From: Lysobacteraceae bacterium
GTDB taxonomy: Bacteria; Pseudomonadota; Gammaproteobacteria; Steroidobacterales; Steroidobacteraceae
Assembly (NCBI GenBank): GCA_012516015.1
Contig: JAAYXG010000831.1
Span: 1-12,925 of the forward strand
DNA: 12,925 nucleotides
Reading direction: 5' to 3'
The position numbers and the translations under genes were made by a program. This document shows, piece by piece, positions 7,297 to 12,925 of this stretch. How positions within the stretch are numbered: the stretch's first letter is position 1; each line of letters starts with the position of its first letter. Below the pieces are notes generated by a model. That model saw only the letters and a program-made list of their open reading frames with translations, made no database searches and had not been told where the DNA came from.

Positions 7297-10200
7297 TCAG
7301 AAGCTGGTTCGCAGTCCCAGCGTAATGAGGCGTCCGACCGGGTTGGCAGCGAAGTTGTCGTAACCCCATGCGCCGCCCATGAATCCGCCCTGGTTGCCGT
7401 TGAAGAACGGAGGATCCTTGTCGGCGATGTTGCGGATGTCAAGCGACAGGGTGACGTTCTCGAACGTGCCTCCCAACGACAGCTTCTGCGATAGATGCAG
7501 ATCGAACGTGTTCGTTGCATCGACAGTGTCGCCGCCGCCGTTCGGGTTGCCGTTGGCATCCCGGGTGAGCGGACGGACGGTGCTTCCGCCCCAGTTCTTG
7601 TAGTCGCCGATGTGGTTCCAGAAGAGGTCGGCCGAGAAATCACCCAAGTCGAACCCGAAGTAGGCGCGAGTCTTGAGTTGGATCGATGAGAACACGCCGT
7701 TGAAGCCGGAGGTGTTCAGCACCGAGAACTTCGGGTTCGGTCCGAAGTTCTGGTCGAACTCCGTGAAGTAGGTTCCGCTCGCACCCAAACGAGCCTGTAT
7801 CCGATCGCCGATGTCGAAGCGATAGTCGAACTGCGCGTCGAATCCTTCGATCGACAGGTTCAGCCAGTTGCGGGTGCTCTGATCGATCAAGTAGTACACG
7901 GTCGGAGGAATCGAGCCGCCGATCGTTGCGCCATTGGCCACGTTTGCAAACTCGAGTATTTGCGCCTGAGTGCATCCCGTGGGACAGATCGTGAGCAGGT
8001 CGGAACCGGCCGCGGTGATCGAAGCCGGGGAGGGCGAATTGACGCCTCCGATGAAGTCGTTGTGGAAGAACGTAACCGAAGCAATGAAGCCTGGCAGCCA
8101 CGTGGGTGCGAAGTCGGCGCCGATCGAATAGCTCTCGCCGAATTGGGGCCCCATTTGGGAGTAGCCGCCGCCGAGCTGACGTCGCATTGCCTCGCCGCTT
8201 TGCGCGATCGTGCAAACGGCGGAGCTTGGCGTGCACGGATTGGAGGTGTTCGCCTCCACTGCGCCCGGCACTTGCACGACTTCAGGATAGTGCGCGACGG
8301 GAACGTTGAGAGAACCCGTGGGCGTCACGCTGCCGGATGCATAGAGGTACCCTTGCGACGGATCGCCCATGACGGCGATCGGCGGCGCCACGAACGACTC
8401 GGCGTAGTTCGCGCGAAGACGCAAGCCCTCCATCAGATCCCAGTTCATGCCGTACTTGGGATTGGTCGTGTCGCCGAGATCGGAGAAATCGTCGTAGCGC
8501 AGAGCGACCGTGAAGTCGATCTGGTGCATCAGCGGAATGTCCATATCGGGCGAGACGACCGGCACGATCGTCTCGGCGAACGCCGACACGATCTCGCGAT
8601 CGTAGTTGAACACGCGGTAACCCGAGCCCGTCGTCGTGAAGCCCGTGTTGTTCGGGGCGCTCAGCTTCTGCTGCTGCTCCAGCCACATGTGCTCCGCACC
8701 GACGGCGATCCGTACCGGGCCGGCCGGTAGATCGAACAACGAGCCTTGCAGAACGATCCGTGCCTGGTTGAACGTGTTGTAGTTGTTGTTCTGCGTGTTG
8801 TTCGTATAGAGCGAATCCAGCACGAGCGGGTTGGTGCGGTTTGCAGGTCCGGCGTTCCAGACATCGAGTGCGTTCTCGGTCGTGAGCGGGAGCTGCAGCA
8901 CGACGACGTTCTGGCCGGGGATGCTCGAGGCCGTCGTGTTGCCGCTCGACTGAGTGGTCCCGTTGAGCGCCAGCGTAGCGCAGGCGGTACAGAACTGGTT
9001 GAACCCGTCGAGCGAGGAGCGATTCCAGCCGAAGGAGTCGGCGAAGGTCAGCGACCAGTTGTCGTTGATGTCGTAGTCGACGACGAGATTGCCGTAGATG
9101 ACGTCTTGCTGAGACTCGGTGTAGCCGTACTTCCCGTCGTCTCGCAACGCGAGCCAACTGATGATGCCCTCGTTCGCGTTCGGTGCACCGGCGGGCGCCG
9201 TGAAGAACGGGTTCTGCTGTCCCGGTGCCCCGGCGCCTGCGCCGAAGACCGTCGCGTTGTTGAGCTGACCCGGTCCGGACTTGCTGTTCGTCTTATTGCG
9301 GTTGTAGACGAGCGATGCGGATACGGAAAGGTCCGACGTGAAGTCGTTGACGACTCTGATCACGCCGTTGAGTCGATGCTGCTCCGGAATGAAGGAGTTG
9401 TAGATCGACGTGTTACATACGCCGTACTGACCGGCATTGTTGGGCACGGGGTCGATCGAGTCGGGCGACAGGAAGACGAGACCGCCGCCCGGCGCTTCCC
9501 CGCTGGTCACGCCCGTGACGCGCATCGTCGCGGGGTTGCAAGTAAAGCCGTTCGTGTTCGAGCCGCCCTGCGGGCGATAGTCGCCCCGGCTGGCCCAATC
9601 GCGATCCTTCACGAACAGCTGGGACTGCTCGCTGTACTGCGTGGCGACGTAGACGCCGCCGGTGTCCCAAGTCGTGCCCCAGATGCCGTTCAGATCGAAG
9701 GTGTTATAGCTATCGGCGAAGCCGTATGCGGAGTTCACCTCCGCACCGTCGAATGTGCGGCGTGTGACGAAGTTGACCACGCCTGCCACGGCGTCGGAGC
9801 CGTAGACGGACGATGCACCGTCCGCTAGCACGTCCACGCGCTGCAGGGCAGACGTCGGAATGATGTTCGGATCGGTCTGATTGAACTGCGCGCCGCCGCC
9901 GGGCATGCGCATGCCGTCGATGAGCACCAGCGTCGTGTTCGACGAAGAGCCGCCGAGCTGGTGAATCTGCGGCGAGTAGAAGGACCATAGGTTCTCGCCC
10001 TGTGCGAGCGTTCCGTTGGTGCTGAGCGCCGGAATCGTATTGACCAGCGCGGAAAGATTGATGGCTTGTGCCTTCTCGAGGTCGACGACACCTACCGAAA
10101 CCAGATTGGATCCGACCGGTGCGGCGCCTTTGATGCTGGTGCCGGTGACGACGATCTCTTCGACGGTTCGATCGGCGCCGCTCTGACTCTCAGGCGTGTT

Positions 10201-10302
10201 CGCCGGCTCGCTGCTTTGAGCCAATGCAGCGCCGCTTGCGAGCGATGTCGCGGTGAGAACCGCACGTGAGATCCCCCTAAAGCGCTTTCTATCCTTTGTC
10301 AT
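7297..10302 (-). CDS. TonB-dependent outer-membrane receptor (probable oligosaccharide transporter)
   Basis: 1001 aa, in the large class used for glycans. A signal peptide (basic start, hydrophobic 12-28, cleavage at ALA-QS) is followed by a low-complexity linker and a TonB box, VEEIVVTG (47-54). The plug spans about 55-182, with TLVLIDGMRMPGG and the conserved end RVDVLADGASSVYGSDAVAGVVNF. The rest is a 22-strand type barrel rich in Asn, Thr and aromatic residues, ending in LGLRTSF with the terminal Phe expected for Bam-dependent insertion. No N-terminal FecR-interacting extension is seen, so anti-sigma control is unlikely. It would move bulky oligosaccharides across the outer membrane using TonB energy. 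Eight cysteines occur only in the barrel, as close pairs. Adjacent glycosidases and lack of siderophore genes favour a carbohydrate over iron. It is first in its probable transcription unit and faces the GntR regulator across a 522-bp control region. Confidence 0.93.
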   Translation of the reverse strand: MTKDRKRFRGISRAVLTATSLASGAALAQSSEPANTPESQSGADRTVEEIVVTGTSIKGAAPVGSNLVSVGVVDLEKAQAINLSALVNTIPALSTNGTLAQGENLWSFYSPQIHQLGGSSSNTTLVLIDGMRMPGGGAQFNQTDPNIIPTSALQRVDVLADGASSVYGSDAVAGVVNFVTRRTFDGAEVNSAYGFADSYNTFDLNGIWGTTWDTGGVYVATQYSEQSQLFVKDRDWASRGDYRPQGGSNTNGFTCNPATMRVTGVTSGEAPGGGLVFLSPDSIDPVPNNAGQYGVCNTSIYNSFIPEQHRLNGVIRVVNDFTSDLSVSASLVYNRNKTNSKSGPGQLNNATVFGAGAGAPGQQNPFFTAPAGAPNANEGIISWLALRDDGKYGYTESQQDVIYGNLVVDYDINDNWSLTFADSFGWNRSSLDGFNQFCTACATLALNGTTQSSGNTTASSIPGQNVVVLQLPLTTENALDVWNAGPANRTNPLVLDSLYTNNTQNNNYNTFNQARIVLQGSLFDLPAGPVRIAVGAEHMWLEQQQKLSAPNNTGFTTTGSGYRVFNYDREIVSAFAETIVPVVSPDMDIPLMHQIDFTVALRYDDFSDLGDTTNPKYGMNWDLMEGLRLRANYAESFVAPPIAVMGDPSQGYLYASGSVTPTGSLNVPVAHYPEVVQVPGAVEANTSNPCTPSSAVCTIAQSGEAMRRQLGGGYSQMGPQFGESYSIGADFAPTWLPGFIASVTFFHNDFIGGVNSPSPASITAAGSDLLTICPTGCTQAQILEFANVANGATIGGSIPPTVYYLIDQSTRNWLNLSIEGFDAQFDYRFDIGDRIQARLGASGTYFTEFDQNFGPNPKFSVLNTSGFNGVFSSIQLKTRAYFGFDLGDFSADLFWNHIGDYKNWGGSTVRPLTRDANGNPNGGGDTVDATNTFDLHLSQKLSLGGTFENVTLSLDIRNIADKDPPFFNGNQGGFMGGAWGYDNFAANPVGRLITLGLRTSF

Positions 10303-10306
10303 CGTA

Positions 10307-10314
10307 TCCCCCTT
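10307..10314 (-). promoter_or_regulatory. Ribosome binding site of the TonB receptor gene
   Basis: On the minus strand AAGGGGGA lies 4 nt before the ATG at 10302. It is the best ribosome binding site in the window, supports this start, and suggests efficient translation of the receptor. Confidence 0.6.
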
Positions 10315-10477
10315 GCTGTTGTGGTCAACTTTTTTGAACGTTTCTTTGGCTGCTCGCGCAAAGCGACTTGCCTAGCGGAGCTTTGAAAGCGTGCGTTGGT
10401 GTGGCGTGGCCGCACCTGGCTTCAAGTCGAGGCGGACGCGCGTGAACGGTATCCGCTGCCGTGTAGCCGACGCATGC

Positions 10478-10497
10478 CCGGCAGCCCTGACTGCCGG
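10478..10497 (-). repeat. Inverted repeat in the probable receptor 5' leader
   Basis: CCGGCAG (10478-10484) and CTGCCGG (10491-10497) form a perfect 7-bp stem with a 6-nt loop. It lies about 175 nt upstream of the receptor start codon and downstream of the operator cluster, so it would be transcribed in the leader if the promoter is where I infer. It could stabilise the message or be incidental in GC-rich DNA. Confidence 0.45.
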
Positions 10498-10508
10498 TAT
10501 CCCAATAA

Positions 10509-10566
10509 GATTACGAATCCGATAAAAGTATTACGAATCCGACTCTAGAGATCTGGTTTCGTAAAC
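10509..10566. promoter_or_regulatory. Cluster of three 11-bp operator-like palindromes, consensus G(A/T)TT-ACG-AA(A/T)C
   Basis: Site 1 is GATTACGAATC at 10509-10519, a perfect palindrome apart from its 3-nt centre. Site 2 is TATTACGAATC at 10529-10539; the 13-mer ATTACGAATCCGA is identical in both (10510-10522 and 10530-10542), exactly 20 bp apart. Site 3 is GTTTCGTAAAC at 10556-10566, perfect 4-bp arms around CGT, which is the same centre read on the other strand. A weaker match (TCAT-ACG-AATG) is at 10591-10601. Four-base arms around a 3-nt centre match the architecture of FadR/PdhR-type GntR operators, and a gene of that subfamily starts 259 bp away. The IclR regulator is an alternative binder. 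The repeats are seen; the binder is inferred. Confidence 0.65.
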
Positions 10567-10570
10567 GCAA
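10542..10570 (-). promoter_or_regulatory. Tentative sigma70-like promoter for the TonB receptor gene
   Basis: On the minus strand TTGCGT (10565-10570) is followed after 17 bp by TAGAGT (10542-10547), weak matches to TTGACA and TATAAT. Site 3 of the operator cluster would fill the spacer, and site 2 would cover the start of transcription, a layout suited to repression. Both hexamers are poor, so this is a guess supported mainly by the operator positions. Confidence 0.25.
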
Positions 10571-10824
10571 TATCAGTCTCAAATATGAAATCATACGAAT
10601 GTGGATATCAGAGCCCCGGATTGGCGGGGTTCCCGGGGCGAGGCGGCGATCGGCAATGGCCGGCGGTCGGGACGCAGGGCTAGTCGGTTAGGGAGGAGAG
10701 GCGCAACCAGGCGGTTCCGGCAGTAAGAAGTCCGGCCAGCTCTTCGTTGCGGCCAGGTGTATCCTTCGCGGAATGCGGCCGCCATATTCCAAATCGTTTC
10801 GTTCCGGCCGCTCCGAGAGAACCG

Positions 10825-11637
10825 ATGGCGCTTGATTACTTCCAACCTTTCCACGCGAGCAAGCCTCGCTCCAAGCACGACACCATCGCGCGCACACTCG
10901 GTCAGGAGATATTGACGGGGGTCCATGCGCCCGGCGCAAATCTGCCGCCGGAAGCCGAGCTTCTGAAGCGCTTCGGAGCTTCGCGTACCGTGCTGCGCGA
11001 GGCGATGAAGACATTGGCGGCCAAAGGCTTGGTCGTCCTCAAGACGCGTGTCGGCACACGCGTCCTCAACTCTTCCAATTGGAATTTCTTCGACGCCGAG
11101 CTGCTCGCCTGGTATGCGGAGATGGGCGTGGATGCGCAGCTGCGTCGCTCTCTCACGGAGATTCGCCGCGCAGTAGAGCCTGCGGCAGCGGCGCTAGCCG
11201 CGGAACGGCGGTCGCGCGCGGAGATCGCGCATCTGCGCGATTGCGTGCGGCGCATGGCGCGATCGGGAGGCGCAGGCGAGGATTTCGCCAAAGCGGATCT
11301 CGAGTTCCATCTCATGATCGGCGTGGCTTCGGGTAATCCGCTGATGCGCTCGTTGGCAGCCGTCATCGAGGCGGCGCTGGTGGCCTCCTTTCAGCAGAAT
11401 CTGCCGCTCGCCGGAGACGATCTGAGGGAAACGGCTGCGTCGCACGATGCCATCGTCGATGGCATCGAGGCCAAGGATCCGGCGGCGGCCAGCGCCGCGA
11501 TGCTGCGCGTGATCGATCTCGGTCAAATTCGCATCGTCGATCGAATGCGCGCTCGGGGGGAGTCGGCGTCCCGGGGCACAAAGTCCAAAGCTGCCGGGGG
11601 TTCGCGCCAAACGGGCAAACGCCGCGGGAAGCGCTGA
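10825..11637 (+). CDS. GntR family (FadR/FCD subfamily) transcriptional regulator
   Basis: 270 aa from the ATG at 10825, which has GAGAGA 4 nt upstream; an in-frame ATG at 10747 would add 26 residues without family resemblance. The winged helix-turn-helix spans about 17-82 (IARTLGQEILTGVHAPGANLPPEAELLKRF, here split by its wing and the recognition segment SRTVLREAMKTLAAKGLV). The FCD effector domain spans about 105-240. Its metal-site residues are partly present: Asp158 and His162 (ADLEFHLMIGVASGN) and His207 (ASHDAI). The usual last His, three residues after Met226, is Val229. The C-terminus (about 241-270) is a Lys/Arg/Gly/Ser-rich tail. Members bind organic acids such as hexuronates, sugar acids, lactate or acyl-CoA and are often autoregulated. 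Divergent to the receptor and next to the operator cluster, it is the best candidate to control both. It converges on the dehydrogenase gene with a 27-bp gap. Confidence 0.92.
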   Translation: MALDYFQPFHASKPRSKHDTIARTLGQEILTGVHAPGANLPPEAELLKRFGASRTVLREAMKTLAAKGLVVLKTRVGTRVLNSSNWNFFDAELLAWYAEMGVDAQLRRSLTEIRRAVEPAAAALAAERRSRAEIAHLRDCVRRMARSGGAGEDFAKADLEFHLMIGVASGNPLMRSLAAVIEAALVASFQQNLPLAGDDLRETAASHDAIVDGIEAKDPAAASAAMLRVIDLGQIRIVDRMRARGESASRGTKSKAAGGSRQTGKRRGKR

Positions 11638-11649
11638 TACGGCTCGATC

Positions 11650-11665
11650 GGCGCGCTGCGCCTTT
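11650..11665 (+). terminator. Weak candidate terminator after the GntR gene
   Basis: GGCGC (11650-11654) and GCGCC (11658-11662) form a 5-bp all-GC stem with a 3-nt loop, followed by TTT. It sits 12 bp past the GntR stop codon and touches the end of the convergent dehydrogenase gene. The short stem and short T-run make it weak. Confidence 0.3.
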
Positions 11666-12690
11666 CAGCACTCGACGACGGCTTTGATGACTCGAGATTC
11701 CGGCTTGATCCAGTCCGCGAGCTTTGCGGGCAGCTCGGCGAGCGGCGCACTGTGTGTGCGCAGGTGCGCAACGGGTATCTTCCCGGCCCTGATGCACTCG
11801 ATCACGAATTCGAAATCTCCCGCGGTCGCATTACGGCTCGCAAGCAGCCTCGCTTCACGCTTGTGAAACTCGGGATCCGAAAACGTGATGTCGGCATTCA
11901 CGACCGACACGAGCACGTACGTGCCGCCGTGCGCGATATAGCTGAATCCCCGTTGCATCGCTTCGGGGTTACCGGTGGCATCGAATACGACGTCGAACAT
12001 GTTGCCGTCGGTGGTCGCCAGAAGGCGTGCATCCATATCCGCGTCGACCCGGAATGCGCGTTCGATTCCGAGCTGGTCTCTGCACAACGACAGCCGCTCC
12101 GAACGTATGTCGACGACGGTCACCGAAGCGCCGCGTAGCTTGGAGAACAGTGCGCAGGCGATGCCGATCGGTCCGCTGCCGCAAACGAGAACGTGCTGAT
12201 CCGCCGTGACGTCGCCGCGCGAAACGGCGTGGGCTCCGATCGCGAGAAACTCGACCATCGCGGCCTCATCGAGCGTGATGCCGTGAGCGGAGAACACGAA
12301 GCGCTCCGGTAGGCAAAGGTACTGCACGAGCGCGCCGTCGCGATGCACGCCGAGCACCTCGAGAGCTTGGCAACAATTCGGTTTGTGCTTGCGGCACGCA
12401 TTGCACTTACCGCACGAGAGATACGGCACGACATACACCGGATCTCCGGGCCGGAGCTTCGAGCCCGCGGGTGCCGCGGCGACTTCACCGGATACTTCAT
12501 GGCCCATCACGCGCGGGTACGTCAGGTACGGCTGGACTCCGCGGAAAATGTGCATATCCGTGCCGCACATCCCCACCCGGCGCACACGAATCAACACCTC
12601 ACCCGGCGCAGGCGTGGGTACCGGCCGCTGCTCGATGAGCAATGTGCCCGGACGCGGGCACACGACGACATTCATCAAGGGGCGGCTCAT
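11665..12690 (-). CDS. Zinc-dependent medium-chain alcohol/polyol dehydrogenase (RspB/YjjN-like group)
   Basis: 341 aa, the normal size. Catalytic zinc ligands fit Cys42 (GMCGTDMHI), His64 with Glu65 (MGHEVSGEV) and Glu147 (VEFLAIGAHAV). A structural zinc site is intact as Cys93, Cys96, Cys99 and Cys107. The Rossmann motif GSGPIG (171-176) and Asp194 at the end of the second strand point to NAD rather than NADP. Segments such as LIEQRPVPTPAPGEV, YPRVMGHE and LEVLGVHRDGA resemble E. coli RspB and YjjN (L-galactonate 5-dehydrogenase); related proteins act on L-gulonate, threonine or sugar alcohols. A TGA codon sits directly before the ATG in frame, so the start cannot lie further upstream; Met6 is the only near alternative, and neither has a clear ribosome binding site. 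In a glycan locus it probably oxidises a released sugar acid or alcohol in the cytoplasm. The exact substrate is not decided by the sequence. Confidence 0.9.
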   Translation of the reverse strand: MSRPLMNVVVCPRPGTLLIEQRPVPTPAPGEVLIRVRRVGMCGTDMHIFRGVQPYLTYPRVMGHEVSGEVAAAPAGSKLRPGDPVYVVPYLSCGKCNACRKHKPNCCQALEVLGVHRDGALVQYLCLPERFVFSAHGITLDEAAMVEFLAIGAHAVSRGDVTADQHVLVCGSGPIGIACALFSKLRGASVTVVDIRSERLSLCRDQLGIERAFRVDADMDARLLATTDGNMFDVVFDATGNPEAMQRGFSYIAHGGTYVLVSVVNADITFSDPEFHKREARLLASRNATAGDFEFVIECIRAGKIPVAHLRTHSAPLAELPAKLADWIKPESRVIKAVVEC

Positions 12691-12925
12691 TCAGGGCTTC
12701 GCAAGGGCAATAAGGCTGTTAGGCTCGTCTGACTAGGCGTTCGGGCTTGCAGCCGGTGCCGCCGGCTTGCCGGGCGATAACAAGTGTGTCGTTGCGGGTG
12801 TGAAACCGGGTACGCAGGCATTATCATAGGCGAAACAGAAAAAGCATATATGAAAATCAGGGCCAGAGCCAGTTCGGTTGGAGTTGCAGGCGCTGGCGTG
12901 TCGTCGAAGCGAAGACCGAGGGGGA
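12691..12925. other. Upstream region of the dehydrogenase gene, to the window edge
   Basis: This stretch holds no gene I can support. An AT-richer island (about 12820-12860) includes TATGAT on the minus strand (12823-12828), a fair -10 match, but no good -35 lies at the right distance. A small hairpin (AGCCGG 12751-12756, CCGGCT 12762-12767) has no T-run. A minus-strand frame enters from the edge and stops at 12857 with tail QLQPNWLWP; it could be the end of an upstream gene, but 22 residues are too few to tell. Confidence 0.5.

Larger units (their letters stand above)
10303..10824. other. Divergent intergenic control region (receptor / GntR regulator)
   Basis: These 522 bases have no gene I can support; open frames crossing them are short and lack family signals. 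An AT-rich core (about 10500-10610) stands out from the GC-rich flanks and holds an operator-like cluster and a possible receptor promoter. A hairpin at 10478-10497 lies between that core and the receptor start. A GC-rich inverted repeat (GCCCCGG at 10613-10619, CCGGGGC at 10633-10639) lies on the GntR side. About 185 bases from 10640 to the GntR start show nothing I recognise. Confidence 0.7.

Noticed and set aside
5957..7363. Long plus-strand open frame opposite the halogenase
   Set aside because: It is antisense to a gene with all family motifs, has no recognisable domain, and its composition fits a GC-rich shadow frame.
10447..10502. Two copies of CGGTATCC 48 bp apart
   Set aside because: Eight bases only, one copy partly inside a hairpin arm; likely chance.
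10551..10557. ATCTGGT resembling one arm of an E. coli FadR site
   Set aside because: The opposite arm is absent; it is flanking sequence of the GTTTCGTAAAC palindrome.
10747..10824. Longer start for the GntR regulator (26 more residues)
   Set aside because: The added residues show no family resemblance, while the ATG at 10825 has a GAGAGA element at proper spacing and opens directly into the usual N-terminus.
12751..12767. Hairpin upstream of the dehydrogenase as terminator
   Set aside because: A 6-bp stem with no T-run on either strand.
12850..12925. Plus-strand ATG reading to the window edge as the start of a divergent gene
   Set aside because: No ribosome binding site, Arg/Ser/Gly-rich translation with no recognisable N-terminus, and only 25 codons visible.

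Overview
This window carries one plant-cell-wall glycan utilisation locus on GC-rich Gram-negative DNA. A TonB-dependent receptor, Sec and Tat signal peptides on the glycoside hydrolases, and IclR and GntR/FadR regulators all point to a carbohydrate-degrading proteobacterium. The style suits the Steroidobacter/Xanthomonas/Caulobacter/Sphingomonas type, with Steroidobacteraceae or Xanthomonadales my best guess. That placement is inference from gene content and was not tested.

Layout. Positions 2-4676 (+) hold a run of three glycosidase genes: the 3' end of a probable GH51-like arabinofuranosidase, a secreted GH43 arabinofuranosidase/xylosidase with an extra C-terminal beta-trefoil-like domain, and a Tat-exported GH95 enzyme. 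Positions 4685-10302 (-) hold three genes in the order TonB-dependent receptor, flavin-dependent 'tryptophan' halogenase, IclR regulator. The IclR gene ends 8 bp from the end of the GH95 gene. Positions 10303-10824 are a divergent control region. Positions 10825-11637 (+) hold a GntR/FadR-type regulator. Positions 11665-12690 (-) hold a zinc-dependent medium-chain dehydrogenase. The last 235 bp lie upstream of the dehydrogenase and contain no gene I can support.

How the genes may work together (inference). The receptor would import decorated xylan or xyloglucan oligosaccharides across the outer membrane. The exported GH51-like, GH43 and GH95 enzymes would strip arabinose and L-fucose or L-galactose side chains. 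GH95 carries Thr390 where characterised alpha-L-fucosidases have His, which from memory matches the alpha-L-galactosidase type. The dehydrogenase belongs to the RspB/YjjN-like group, which includes L-galactonate 5-dehydrogenase, so it could act on a released sugar or sugar acid. The halogenase has all the catalytic motifs of a true FAD-dependent halogenase, and its role next to glycosidases is the main functional puzzle.

The most notable non-coding signal is a cluster of 11-bp operator-like sites at 10509-10566, between the receptor and GntR genes. Two are direct copies exactly 20 bp apart and one is inverted. All share the arm-NNN-arm architecture typical of FadR-family operators, with central ACG or CGT, which suggests a previously unassigned operator for the adjacent regulator.
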